A DNA stretch of 64,000 nucleotides from positions 248,001-312,000 of the forward strand of contig NZ_LZSG01000005.1 in NCBI RefSeq assembly GCF_001665395.1. The letters are read 5' to 3'. Numbering within the stretch: the stretch's first letter is position 1; every line of letters begins with the position of its first letter. This DNA is from Mycobacterium sp. 1164966.3 (GTDB lineage: Bacteria; Actinomycetota; Actinomycetes; Mycobacteriales; Mycobacteriaceae). Shown here piece after piece: positions 26,883 to 35,443 of this stretch. Position numbers and translations under genes: made by a program. Below the pieces are notes generated by a model. That model saw nothing but the letters and a program-made list of their open reading frames with translations. It did no database searches and was not told the DNA's origin.

Positions 26883-28643
26883 ATGGTCGACGTGACGAGT
26901 ACAGAACACGCACAACGCCTTTCCGTCGTAACGGGGCCACCCTTGTGCGATGAGGCGGGGCTGGGCTCGCTCACGTTGCCGGGGTTCCTACGCGAAGTGA
27001 CGCAGACCTACGGCGAGCGCGAGGCGGTGGTGTGGCGTTCCGCCGACAGCGTGATGCGCTGGACGTATGCGCAGCTTTGGGAACGGGCGATGGAGGTGGC
27101 CCGTGCGTTGCGCGGGTGCCGCCTGGGCAAGGGTGCCCGCGTCGGCGTTCTGATGACGAACCGGCCGGAATGGCTTGCGGCGGTGTTCGGTACGTCGCTG
27201 GCGGGCGGGGTGGCCGTAACCCTCAGCACGTTTTCCACGCCGTCCGAATTGGATTATCTGATAAGGACTTCCGCCATATCGGTATTGTTGTTCGAGCGCA
27301 GAGTGCTGGCGAAGGACTTCGCCGCCATCCTGGCCGAATTGGAACCGGCGATCAGCACACCGCGACCGGAGGCGCTGCAATCAGCGAAGTACCCATATCT
27401 GCGTCAACTCGCAGCGGTGGGCGCGCCGGAGCACGGGATCGAAGCCTGGAATGAATTCCTTGCATCCGGGCACACGGAGCCTCGCGAGCCGGTCGAGGCG
27501 GCTGCCGCGGCGGTGCTGCCGAGCGATGCCGCCGTACTGTTCTTTTCGTCGGGTTCCACGAGCAAGCCGAAAGGCGTACTTAACTCGCATCGCGGGGTGT
27601 GTATCCAGTTGTGGCGCTTCCGGCGCATGTACGGGTTCAACCCTCAGGATCATGTTCGCGGCTGGACCGCGAACGGGTTCTTCTGGTCGGGCAATTTCGC
27701 AATGGTGCTCGGCTCGACGCTTGCCAGTGGCGGGGCCCTCGTCCTCCAATCGACTTTTGACGCCGCCGATGCGCTCGAGCTCATGCAGGCCGAGCGGGTG
27801 AACTTCCCGTTTGCCTGGCCCCATCAGTGGGCGCAGCTGGAAAGCGCGCCCAATTGGCGGCGGGTGGACTTGAGTAGCGTGAAGTTCGTGGATTTCAAGA
27901 CCCCAATCGCCCACCATCGCACCGTTTCGAGCGAGTGGTATGAGCCGGGCCACGCCTACGGCAACACTGAAACATTCACAATCACAACGGGTTACCCCGC
28001 CAACACCGCGCCTGAAGTCCATGCGGAGAGCTTCGGAGAAGCGCTGCCCGGTGTGACCCTCAAGATTGTGGATCCGCTTACCGACGACATCGTTTCGCGC
28101 GGCCAGGCCGGAGAGATCCGTGTCAAGGGACCCACGCTGATGCTCGGCTATATCGGCACACCGCTTGACGAGACGCTCGACCGCGACGGCTTCTTTCCTA
28201 CCGGCGACGGCGGCTATCTCGACGACATCGGCCGACTTTATTGGCAAGGCAGGCTCACCGACATCATCAAGACCGGCGGTGCCAATGTCTCGCCACGGGA
28301 GGTTGATGAGGCTCTTTACGAACACTCCGGCGTCAAGCTGGCGACGACCGTCGGCGTTCCGCACCAAACCCTCGGCGAGGTTGTGGTCTCTTGCGTCGTC
28401 GCGCACAACAACGTGATCCTCGACGCGAAGCAACTACTGGCATTCCTGCGGGAGCGATTGGCGAGTTATAAGGTGCCGCGCCATGTGCTGTTCTTCCGTG
28501 AAGATGAAGTCGCGGTTACCGGTAGCGCCAAGATCAAGACCGGCGAGATTCGGCAACTAGCCGCCAAGCGACTGGCCGGCGATTGGGCCGACACCAGTCC
28601 CGATGTCACAGTGGAGCCGGCTGATCAGCCAGATTCGAAGTGA
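26883..28643 (+). CDS. Acyl-CoA synthetase (last gene of the rightward operon)
   Basis: A 586-aa AMP-forming ligase, with FFSSGSTSKPKGV (A3), YGNTETFT (A5), FFPTGDGGYLDDIG (A7), RLTDIIKTGGANVSPREVDE (A8) and a C-terminal TGSAKIKTGEIR containing the candidate catalytic lysine. The serine-rich GSTSKPKG loop and GGANVSP version resemble ligases for bulky cyclic or aromatic acids rather than long-chain fatty acids. The ATG follows the MaoC-like stop by two bases. Its 3' end overlaps the oppositely oriented SRPBCC gene by 19 bp. Confidence 0.9.
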   Translation: MVDVTSTEHAQRLSVVTGPPLCDEAGLGSLTLPGFLREVTQTYGEREAVVWRSADSVMRWTYAQLWERAMEVARALRGCRLGKGARVGVLMTNRPEWLAAVFGTSLAGGVAVTLSTFSTPSELDYLIRTSAISVLLFERRVLAKDFAAILAELEPAISTPRPEALQSAKYPYLRQLAAVGAPEHGIEAWNEFLASGHTEPREPVEAAAAAVLPSDAAVLFFSSGSTSKPKGVLNSHRGVCIQLWRFRRMYGFNPQDHVRGWTANGFFWSGNFAMVLGSTLASGGALVLQSTFDAADALELMQAERVNFPFAWPHQWAQLESAPNWRRVDLSSVKFVDFKTPIAHHRTVSSEWYEPGHAYGNTETFTITTGYPANTAPEVHAESFGEALPGVTLKIVDPLTDDIVSRGQAGEIRVKGPTLMLGYIGTPLDETLDRDGFFPTGDGGYLDDIGRLYWQGRLTDIIKTGGANVSPREVDEALYEHSGVKLATTVGVPHQTLGEVVVSCVVAHNNVILDAKQLLAFLRERLASYKVPRHVLFFREDEVAVTGSAKIKTGEIRQLAAKRLAGDWADTSPDVTVEPADQPDSK

Positions 28644-29086
28644 CCGCGGATGCCTGACAGCATCGCGATGTGTGCTTTAACCGCCTCGCGGGTGGTGAAC
28701 GCCGCCAACGGCCTTGGCGCGGCGATCCGGATTCGTTCAGTGACGCGGGTGCCGGCGTCGGTGGGCTCGAAACTGACCGTTCCACGCAACCGCACTCCGG
28801 GGGACTGGTCGGCCTCGGTCAGTACGTCGCCGTCGTCAGGGACGTGCAGCCGTGCCCGGTATGCGGTCCGAAAAGTGAATGGCCCCAATGATATTCGGTC
28901 GACCACCCGATAGGTCTGGTCGTAGCCTTCCTGGGTGTCGCTTCGGGACAGCACTTCCACCGACACGATGAGCGGGTGCACCAGTTTGATGTTGTTCAGG
29001 TCCACGTAGAAACCGCGGACCTGCTCGGGTGGCGCGGGCATCTGTTCGGTCAGCGTCCGCTCGGTGTGGGCGACCAACCAGCTCAT
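28625..29086 (-). CDS. SRPBCC (START/polyketide cyclase-like) family protein
   Basis: A 153-aa SRPBCC protein starting MSWLVAHTERTLTEQMPAPPEQVRG, with the usual N-terminal strand and helix, central strands and long C-terminal helix (TTREAVKAHIAMLSGIR). Members bind hydrophobic ligands in a deep cavity; no catalytic motif is evident. The ATG at 29086 is preferred over an in-frame start at 29146 that would lie inside the rhomboid gene. No clear Shine-Dalgarno is visible. It lies 40 bp after the rhomboid stop in the same direction, so the two may be cotranscribed, and overlaps the ligase end. Confidence 0.8.
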   Translation of the reverse strand: MSWLVAHTERTLTEQMPAPPEQVRGFYVDLNNIKLVHPLIVSVEVLSRSDTQEGYDQTYRVVDRISLGPFTFRTAYRARLHVPDDGDVLTEADQSPGVRLRGTVSFEPTDAGTRVTERIRIAAPRPLAAFTTREAVKAHIAMLSGIRGHFESG

Positions 29087-29126
29087 AAGAGAAAAGGTAG
29101 TGCGCACTTCTCCGCGCGAGCACAAA

Positions 29127-29984
29127 TTAGTGGCCGAGAAGAACACCGGTTCGCCACCAGACGAGTCCGGCGAACACGGCGACGACGGCGACCGTCACCC
29201 CGGCCTGGATCAAATTCCGGCTGGCTTTGGGTGCATAGACGTAGGCCGCTGCGACGAGTGCCCCGGTGACGAGCCCCCCGATATGCGCCTGCCAGCTGAT
29301 TCGGTGCGAACTGACCGCGGGCACGACAAAGGTGAAGAGCAAGTTGAAGACGATCACCGCAATTACGCCGCGGACGTCGAGGTTCAGTCGCCGAGCCACC
29401 ACGAAGACGGCCCCGAAAAGTCCGAAGATCGCTCCCGATGCGCCCGCGGCGGCCGAACCGGGCGCAGCCAGCAGGTCGACCAGGACCGAACCGCCCAGCG
29501 CGCTCAGCGCATACAGCGCGCTGTACCGCAGCCGGCCCAGCCATATCTCCAGCGGCGGACCCACCACATAGAGCGCCCACATGTTCAACAGCAGGTGCGC
29601 CGGGCCCGTGTGCACGAACGCAGAAGTCAACAAGCGGTACAGCTCGCCTTTGGCAACGCCCCACGGCCACATGGCGAGCGTCAATTCCAAATTTCGCGAC
29701 GACAGTTGCAGGATGAAGACCGCCACGTTGATCGCGATCAGCACGTACGTGAGCACCGGGGTCCCCGACCGTTCCCGACCGCCGAATTCCGTGCGCGGCT
29801 GGCGAATCGTCTTGGCCCCCGCACGGACGCACTCGACACACTGATGACCGACGGCCGCGCTGCGCATGCAGTCCGAGCAGATGGGCTGTTCACAGCGGGT
29901 GCAGCGCACATAGGTGACGCGGTCCGGGTGCCGGTAACAGGTCGGCGCCTCGGCGGGCGACTGCGGCACGCTGGGTCCACTCAT
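29127..29984 (-). CDS. Rhomboid-family intramembrane serine protease with N-terminal zinc-binding module (Rv0110-like)
   Basis: A 285-aa membrane protein. An N-terminal B-box-like Cys/His cluster (CYRHPDRVTYVRC, then CSDC, CVEC) precedes six or seven hydrophobic spans. The rhomboid catalytic serine is in GASGAIFG and the histidine in WQAHIGG, and the region with HLLLNMWAL carries the conserved loop-1 pattern, so an active protease is predicted. The ATG at 29984 gives a start MSGPSVPQ. It matches M. tuberculosis Rv0110 in type and in position relative to ctpI and the Rv0111-like gene, which frames the island between them. Confidence 0.9.
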   Translation of the reverse strand: MSGPSVPQSPAEAPTCYRHPDRVTYVRCTRCEQPICSDCMRSAAVGHQCVECVRAGAKTIRQPRTEFGGRERSGTPVLTYVLIAINVAVFILQLSSRNLELTLAMWPWGVAKGELYRLLTSAFVHTGPAHLLLNMWALYVVGPPLEIWLGRLRYSALYALSALGGSVLVDLLAAPGSAAAGASGAIFGLFGAVFVVARRLNLDVRGVIAVIVFNLLFTFVVPAVSSHRISWQAHIGGLVTGALVAAAYVYAPKASRNLIQAGVTVAVVAVFAGLVWWRTGVLLGH

Positions 29985-30060
29985 CGCACCATTCTGTCGT
30001 GCGTGGTCCAGCCAATGCCGTTCAGCAACCGTATTCACTTGTGCAGGACACTGATCTAGC

Positions 30061-30471
30061 GTGATTGCCGTGGCTGACCGCAGCGGCTCCGACCGCACAG
30101 TCGAGCGTTATCTTCAGTTTCTGGCCGCCCACGATTGGGACGGTCTGGCGACCACGATTGCCGACGAGGGCCTGACCCGGGAGGGCCCGTTCTGCGACCG
30201 CATCGAAGGCAAGCAGCGCTACTTGGCATACCTGCGCAAGGTTCTGACCGAACTCAAGGACCACCGGTTGGACGTGCAGCGGGTATCGCACGTGGACACC
30301 CGGCTGTCATACGTCGAGCTGACTGAGGCCTTCGAGATCGACGGCGCCCCGGCGGCATGGCCCGAATGCCTACTTTTCGAGCGCAACGACGACGGGCTGA
30401 TCACTCATGTCAGCGTGTTTTTCAAGCAGCGCGGCGCCGAACAGGGCGCGCCACGGCGCAATGCGCACTGA
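30061..30471 (+). CDS. SnoaL-like (NTF2 fold) small protein
   Basis: A 136-aa protein with an NTF2-like cone fold: an N-terminal helix (TVERYLQFLAAHDWDGLATTIAD) followed by strands ending in THVSVFFKQRG. Members of this family bind or isomerise small hydrophobic molecules; no diagnostic active site is visible. The start is GTG at 30061 (a second in-frame GTG is at 30070). It is divergent from the rhomboid with 76 bp between starts. Confidence 0.75.
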   Translation: MIAVADRSGSDRTVERYLQFLAAHDWDGLATTIADEGLTREGPFCDRIEGKQRYLAYLRKVLTELKDHRLDVQRVSHVDTRLSYVELTEAFEIDGAPAAWPECLLFERNDDGLITHVSVFFKQRGAEQGAPRRNAH

Positions 30472-30520
30472 TTGGTAACGATCCCGAGAGCTATTCCCTC
30501 ACCCGCTGAGTTGACCTACT

Positions 30521-30754
30521 GTGTCTTGGGTGGAGGCAGACGGAACACCCGAGTTGGTGCCAGTCGAAAAATTGCACTCTGGCGACCCGATCACCGATTG
30601 CGGTCAGCGCTACATAGTTCTCGAGTCAAAGGCCGTCGGCGATAGTTGCGTCGTCCTCGAACTCGAGTCCCGAGTGGACCACCAGTTGCAGGTCATCGAG
30701 AAGTCTTTCCCGGCCGGCTACCACGTCGGCCGGGCGAACCACCGATACCTGTAA
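30521..30754 (+). CDS. Small hypothetical protein
   Basis: A 77-aa acidic protein (GTG start; MSWVEADGTPELVPVEKLHSGDP). It has a plausible beta-rich composition and no membrane segment. No Shine-Dalgarno is seen, so a leaderless start would be needed. The family was not recognised. It ends 174 bp before the cobalamin riboswitch. Confidence 0.5.
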   Translation: MSWVEADGTPELVPVEKLHSGDPITDCGQRYIVLESKAVGDSCVVLELESRVDHQLQVIEKSFPAGYHVGRANHRYL

Positions 30755-30927
30755 GGCAATTTTCGGCTGAATATCGCGATACGTAGCCGTTGGGAGGCTA
30801 CCGCTGCTTCACGTATTTGATCTGCAGGCGTTCTCGGATTCCACAGCTGTCCTGAACATCCTTTTGCAACAGACTTGCAAGAGCGTGCGCGCAACCGCGG
30901 CTGGGATGCGACAATATCGCCCGTAAG

Positions 30928-31066
30928 GCGATGACGACGCAGGAAGCCGGTGCAAATCCGGCGCGGTCCCGCCACTGTCATCGGGGAGCGACCCTCATAT
31001 GCCACGGCCATTGGTTGGAAGGCGAGGCGAGCGGCGATCCGAGAGCCAGGAGACTCGCGTCATCGT
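30928..31066 (+). ncRNA. Cobalamin (B12) riboswitch aptamer
   Basis: The signature cobalamin core is present: GGAAGCCGGTGCAAATCCGG, then CGCGGTCCCGCCACTGT, and the B12 box GCCAGGAGAC at 31045-31054. A closing stem of eight Watson-Crick pairs plus one G-U joins CGATGACG (30929-30936) to CGTCATCG (31058-31065). The element is on the plus strand, 48 bp before a 29-codon ORF and 134 bp before the PPE gene start. By analogy with other B12 riboswitches, adenosylcobalamin binding would lower downstream expression. The architecture matches the riboswitch known upstream of PPE2 in M. tuberculosis. Confidence 0.93.
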
Positions 31067-31113
31067 GTCCTGCTAGCCCGGGGCGGATGTACCTCGGAGA
31101 GAGCTGACCTGCG

Positions 31114-31203
31114 ATGACGCTGCAGTTTTTGTCCTGCGGTCCGACCGCTACTGTCTCTGGCAAAGCATGGTTACCAACCGTGCCCGCAGGCGGGCGGCGA
31201 TGA
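31114..31203 (+). CDS. 29-codon upstream ORF coupled to the PPE2-like gene
   Basis: A short ORF begins with ATG at 31114, ten bases after GGAGAGAG, and encodes [16 protein letters not shown] followed by a short basic tail. Its TGA (31201-31203) overlaps the PPE ATG (31200) as ATGA, so the PPE protein, which lacks its own good Shine-Dalgarno, is probably translated by termination-reinitiation. The ORF sits where the riboswitch expression platform should be, so ligand binding probably controls translation of this ORF. I recall similar uORFs being reported at B12 riboswitches in M. tuberculosis; I could not check this. Confidence 0.7.
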   Translation: MTLQFLSCGPTATVSGKAWLPTVPAGGRR

Positions 31204-32885
31204 CCGCCCCGGTGTGGATGGCTTTGCCCCCGGAGGTGCATTCGGCCCTGTTGAGCAGTGGGCCGGGGCCAGGGCCGTTGCTGGCGACGGCCGCGTCGTG
31301 GACCTCGCTGAGCACCGCGTACAGCACGGCCGCCGACGAGCTGGCCACCCTGGTGGCGGGCGTGCAGGCCGGAACGTGGAACGGTCCGACCGCTGACGCG
31401 TATGCGGCTGCCCACGCCCCGTATCTGGCGTGGCTGACGCAAGCCGCTGCCGACAGCGCGGCGATGGCCGCACGGCACGAGACGGCGGCCATCGCCTATG
31501 CCACCGCCTTGGCCGCAATGCCCACGCTGCCCGAGCTGGCTGCCAACCACGCGACGCACGCCGTGCTGGTGGCCACGAATTTCTTTGGCATCAACACCAT
31601 TCCGATCGCGCTCAATGAAGCGGACTACGTGCGGATGTGGATCCAGGCCGCCACCGTGATGAGCGCCTATGAGACGGTCTCGTCGGCGGCGGTCGCCTCG
31701 ACGCCGGAGACCAGCGCGACCCCGCAGATCATGAAAGCCGACACGATGGCTGCGGCGTCCGACGATCCGTTCGCGTTGCCGCCTGACCGGCAGAACGAGA
31801 TCTATCAATGGCTGGAGCAGAGCGGCTTTATCGACTTCTACAACGACAGTCTTCAACCGTTGATAGACGCGCTGTACAACAGTCCCTTCTTCCAAGGGAT
31901 GTTTGGTGGATTTGATCCGTGGCTGCCCATCCTGGGCAATCCACTCAGCTACCTGAGCCCATTCAACATCGCGTTCGCTCTGGGCTATCCGATGGACATC
32001 GGTACATATGTCGCACTGCTGTCGCAAATGTTCAGCTTTGTGGCGCTGGATCTGACGGCGGCGTTTGCTTCGGGTAATCCGGCGACCATCGGTTTCACCA
32101 TTCTATTCACCACCGTCGAAGTCATCGGCACGGTGATCACCGATACCATCGCGTTGCTCAAGACTTTGCTCGAGCAAACGCTTCTGATCCTGACGATTGC
32201 TCTGCCGTTACTGGCGACCCCGTTGTTGCCGTTGGCCGTCGGCGCCGTTTTGGCGCCGATCGGGGTGAAGGGCTTGGCGGCGCTGGTCGCCATGCCCCCT
32301 GCGCCGCCCGTCGCTCCGCCCGTCACGCCGCCCGTGGTGGCATTTGCGCCGCCCAGTGTCCCGACTTCCACCTCGTCCCCGGCGCCATCTCCGGTGGAAG
32401 CAACGACGTCCGCACCGGCAACCGCGCCGCCACCGCCGTCTGCCGCCGCACCCCCGACGGTGACCGGTGCGGACACCGTCGGGGCGGGCATGGGCGCAGG
32501 CATGGAAGAGTTCGCCTACCTGGTGGGCGAGCTGAACTCGGCGGTCAGCTCGTCGGCGCGCAGTCGCGCCCGAAAGCAGGCGGCGCAGCCCGACCATGAC
32601 CAAGCTGAACCAATCGCGGCGACGCCCAAAGAAGAAACTGAAACGCACCGGCGCCGGCGGGCGAAGGCGCAGATGCTCGGGCGTGGCTACGAATACATGG
32701 ATTTGGAGCCGGATTCGGAGACGGCGGCCTCGGGCGAGGGTGCAGGCACGCAGGGATTCGCCGGGACCGCCGCCAAAACCCGTGCAGGACAGCCGGCCGG
32801 GTTAATCACGCTGACAGAAGAAGCGCTAGGCGGTCCACGCATGCCGATGATGCCGCGCACCTGGGAGCCCGACGCGGGTGCATAG
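31200..32885 (+). CDS. PPE2: PPE2-like protein
   Basis: A 561-aa PPE protein. The PPE domain fills residues ~1-180 ([27 protein letters not shown]; the WNGPT turn; the [28 protein letters not shown] block is split in the fold), followed by hydrophobic segments, a Pro/Thr/Ser-rich linker, and a C-terminal tail. Residues 484-487 form RRRR, followed by AKAQ, at the place where M. tuberculosis PPE2 carries a reported nuclear localisation signal. The ATG at 31200 is chosen because it matches PPE2 and overlaps the uORF stop; an in-frame ATG at 31167 lies inside the uORF. No PE partner or cob gene is adjacent, unlike the M. tuberculosis PPE2-cobQ1-cobU group. Confidence 0.9.
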   Translation: MTAPVWMALPPEVHSALLSSGPGPGPLLATAASWTSLSTAYSTAADELATLVAGVQAGTWNGPTADAYAAAHAPYLAWLTQAAADSAAMAARHETAAIAYATALAAMPTLPELAANHATHAVLVATNFFGINTIPIALNEADYVRMWIQAATVMSAYETVSSAAVASTPETSATPQIMKADTMAAASDDPFALPPDRQNEIYQWLEQSGFIDFYNDSLQPLIDALYNSPFFQGMFGGFDPWLPILGNPLSYLSPFNIAFALGYPMDIGTYVALLSQMFSFVALDLTAAFASGNPATIGFTILFTTVEVIGTVITDTIALLKTLLEQTLLILTIALPLLATPLLPLAVGAVLAPIGVKGLAALVAMPPAPPVAPPVTPPVVAFAPPSVPTSTSSPAPSPVEATTSAPATAPPPPSAAAPPTVTGADTVGAGMGAGMEEFAYLVGELNSAVSSSARSRARKQAAQPDHDQAEPIAATPKEETETHRRRRAKAQMLGRGYEYMDLEPDSETAASGEGAGTQGFAGTAAKTRAGQPAGLITLTEEALGGPRMPMMPRTWEPDAGA

Positions 32886-32961
32886 CTCGTCATACCAGCC
32901 ACTCGGTCCCCGAAAAGCGGGCCATGTCCTGCGCGTCCTAAAAACCCGACTTATGCCGACG

Positions 32962-33702
32962 TCACTCGCTTGTCCTGGGTGGTCGTATGTCATTCGGATC
33001 GTCCGGGTCGGGCTCACCGAACCACCGTGACGGCTCGTGCTGCCCGTACGCGTCGTGCCAGTCCCACCATTCGTACGGCGCCGTCTGCGGATAACCTTCC
33101 GGCGAGTCCTCCCAGTACTCCTGGCGGCCCAGGGCGGTCATGTCGAGGTAGCTCCAGGTGTTGCCCAGCGCCTCGTCGCCCCGGTTGTTGATGAAGTAGG
33201 TGCGGAAAACGCGAGCGCCGTCCCGGATGAACGCGTTGGTGCCGTGCCACTCGTCCACGCCGAAGTCGGCATCGAAGCTGTCGGTGATCGTGTACCAGGG
33301 CATCCGCCAGTCCATCCGCGCCTTCAGCCGTTCGATGTCCGCCCACGGTGCACGCGATACGAACACCAACGTCGTGTCGCGGGCATTGAGATGGGCGAGG
33401 TGTCCGACATGGTCGGCAATCATCGAGCAGCCGCGACAGGCGTGCTCCGGCCACCCGTGGACCCCTGGCTCGAAGAAGGCGCGGTACACGATCAGCTGCC
33501 GCCGGCCGGCGAACAGGTCGAGCAGGGTCACTTTGCCGTCCGGCCCGTCGAACTCGTAATCCTTGTCCACCGCCAGCCACGGCATCCTCCGGCGCAGTGC
33601 CGCCAACGCGTCGTGGGCGCGCATCACCTCTTTTTCCTTCACCAGCAATCGCTGGTGTGCTGCCTGCCATTCCTGTGCCGACACAATCCGCGGTCTGCTC
33701 AT
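32962..33702 (-). CDS. DUF899 family, thioredoxin-like protein
   Basis: A 246-aa protein of the DUF899 group, thioredoxin-fold proteins of unknown reaction. CRGCSM provides a CxxC pair in the expected place after HGWPEHA, and the C-terminal WWDWHDAYG is typical. GGAGG precedes the ATG at 33702. It is the last gene of a three-gene leftward operon with two SDRs, 14 bp after the preceding stop. A redox role with the SDRs is plausible but not shown. Confidence 0.85.
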   Translation of the reverse strand: MSRPRIVSAQEWQAAHQRLLVKEKEVMRAHDALAALRRRMPWLAVDKDYEFDGPDGKVTLLDLFAGRRQLIVYRAFFEPGVHGWPEHACRGCSMIADHVGHLAHLNARDTTLVFVSRAPWADIERLKARMDWRMPWYTITDSFDADFGVDEWHGTNAFIRDGARVFRTYFINNRGDEALGNTWSYLDMTALGRQEYWEDSPEGYPQTAPYEWWDWHDAYGQHEPSRWFGEPDPDDPNDIRPPRTSE

Positions 33703-33716
33703 TGCGTTTCCTCCCG

Positions 33717-34472
33717 TCAGGCCAGCGGTGACAAGCCGGCGGATGTGAGTAGGTATGCATCGTGTTCCTGCGAGTCGCCGGCAATCTCGAGGACCGCCTT
33801 GCCGACCTGGTCGGGACTGAGGACGGGTCCCGAGGACCGGACGAAAGTCTCGACGTCGACGCCCTGCCGCTCGGCATAGGCTGCGACGGCCTCGGCGCCC
33901 AGGTCAGTCGCCGGCGTGAGGCGCGGCAGCACCGACACGAAGCCAATGCCCAGGCCGGCCCGTTTCGATTCGACAGCGGCGTAGCCGGTGATGAAACGGA
34001 CGGTTGCCTTGGCCCCCGCATAGCCGCCGCTCAGCGGTGAGCCGTTGACGGCGGCGCCGCTGGATAACGCGATCACCGCGCTCCCCGGCGCCAGCGGGAG
34101 CCGCAGCGCCTGCCGGCTCCAGTGGAACGCCTGCGCGACGTCGACATTCCAGTTCCGGCTGAAGGTCTCCCACGTGTGTTCTTGCAGCGGACGCATTTGC
34201 GGTGCGGCGCCCGCGCACAGCACCAGGGTGCGCGGCCGGTATTCGCCGAGCAGTCGGGAAGCGGTGGCCGGATCAGCGGCGTCGGCAACCACCGGGGTGA
34301 ATGCGTCGCCCAACTCATCGAGCAGCTCATCGAGTTGCGCAGAGGTGCGCGCGGCCCCCACGACGTGCGCACCGGCTGCCGCCAGGGTCAGGGCGATGGC
34401 GCGGCCGAACCCGCGACCGGCTCCCGTCACGATCGCTGTCGTGCCGAAGAGGCCGTTGTTCGCATCGTTCAT
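33717..34472 (-). CDS. Short-chain dehydrogenase/reductase
   Basis: A 251-aa SDR with the cofactor loop IVTGAGRGFGRAIAL. LVLCAGAAPQ replaces the usual NNAG, and the active site is YAGAKATV with the Tyr and Lys retained. The C-terminal half is shortened compared with FabG-like SDRs and lacks the VDGG end. AAAGG precedes the ATG. It is the middle gene of the SDR-SDR-DUF899 operon; the divergent ECF sigma factor gene upstream suggests regulated, perhaps stress-linked, expression. Confidence 0.85.
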   Translation of the reverse strand: MNDANNGLFGTTAIVTGAGRGFGRAIALTLAAAGAHVVGAARTSAQLDELLDELGDAFTPVVADAADPATASRLLGEYRPRTLVLCAGAAPQMRPLQEHTWETFSRNWNVDVAQAFHWSRQALRLPLAPGSAVIALSSGAAVNGSPLSGGYAGAKATVRFITGYAAVESKRAGLGIGFVSVLPRLTPATDLGAEAVAAYAERQGVDVETFVRSSGPVLSPDQVGKAVLEIAGDSQEHDAYLLTSAGLSPLA

Positions 34473-34538
34473 CGTGGTGACCTTTCCTTTGAGTTCTTGG
34501 TGTTGAAGTGCTCGATGTCCATAACAAGGCGTTTGGGT

Positions 34539-35279
34539 CTAGCTGGCTTGTGCGGAGCCACGCGCTGAACCGGTCTCCAACGCCGCATACATCCGCTCGA
34601 GAGTCTTCGCCGCACCGCGGCTCCAGTTGTCGGCGATGGCCTGCGACATGGCGTCGGGAAAAATGTCCTCCGCGCCTTTCCCGACTCCGTCGAAGATGGC
34701 TTTCGCGACTGATTCGGGGGCGGCTTTCGGTATGTCGAGACCGCGCGTCATATCCGTGTCCACCGGGCCGGTGATTACCGCGTGAACGCTCACGCCCCGT
34801 CCGGCCAACAGCACGCGCAGCGATTGCGTCAGGTTGAACGCGGCCGCTTTCGAGATCGAGTAGGCCGGGATGAGTGGCAACGGAGCCAGCGCGTTCACGG
34901 ACAGATTGTTCACAATGGCTCCGCGGGAGCGGGTCAGCAATGGCAGGAAGGCCTGGATTACGTCGTAAGTGCCGAAGAGGTTGACGGTGAGGTGGCGTTC
35001 GAGTGCGGAGCGCTCGCTCAAGTCGTCGTAGAGCGCCATGCCGGCGTTGTTGATGAGGACGTCGAGCGAATCGACTTCACCGAGCGCCGCCTGGATCTGC
35101 GTCGTGTCGGTCACGTCCATGATCAGGTTCGTAACGCGCTTATCTGGGTGGACCATGGGCGCGCGGGTACCGAGGTACACGCGCTTCGCGCCTCGGCCCA
35201 GGGCCTCGTCGACCAGCGCCCGCCCGATGCCGCGGTTTCCGCCGGTGACCAGAACTGCTTTTTCGGCGATTCTCACCAT
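34539..35279 (-). CDS. Short-chain dehydrogenase/reductase
   Basis: A 246-aa SDR: LVTGGNRGIGRALVDEAL at the cofactor site, LINNAGMALYDD, and a YSISKAAA active site. The ATG at 35279 follows GAGGAGATC; an in-frame start at 35357 lies upstream of that signal. It is the first gene of the leftward operon and diverges from the ECF sigma gene across 215 bp that contain a clear 18-bp palindrome. The substrate is unknown. Confidence 0.88.
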   Translation of the reverse strand: MVRIAEKAVLVTGGNRGIGRALVDEALGRGAKRVYLGTRAPMVHPDKRVTNLIMDVTDTTQIQAALGEVDSLDVLINNAGMALYDDLSERSALERHLTVNLFGTYDVIQAFLPLLTRSRGAIVNNLSVNALAPLPLIPAYSISKAAAFNLTQSLRVLLAGRGVSVHAVITGPVDTDMTRGLDIPKAAPESVAKAIFDGVGKGAEDIFPDAMSQAIADNWSRGAAKTLERMYAALETGSARGSAQAS

Positions 35280-35443
35280 GATGACGATCTCCTCGTTGAC
35301 CCTTCGACGGAGCCGGTGCAACGTCGACGCGGCACCCGGTTTTCGGTCCGCACTCATTGAGATACGTCGGGCCCCGGGAAGTCATCGGTGGGCCGGTCGC
35401 CGATGTCGCGGCGGATCCGGAGCGATGAATTGCGTCCGCCGCG

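Noticed and set aside
31167..31199. Upstream ATG for the PPE gene adding 11 Arg-rich residues
   Set aside because: It lies inside the coupled uORF, and PPE2-like proteins begin at MTAP.
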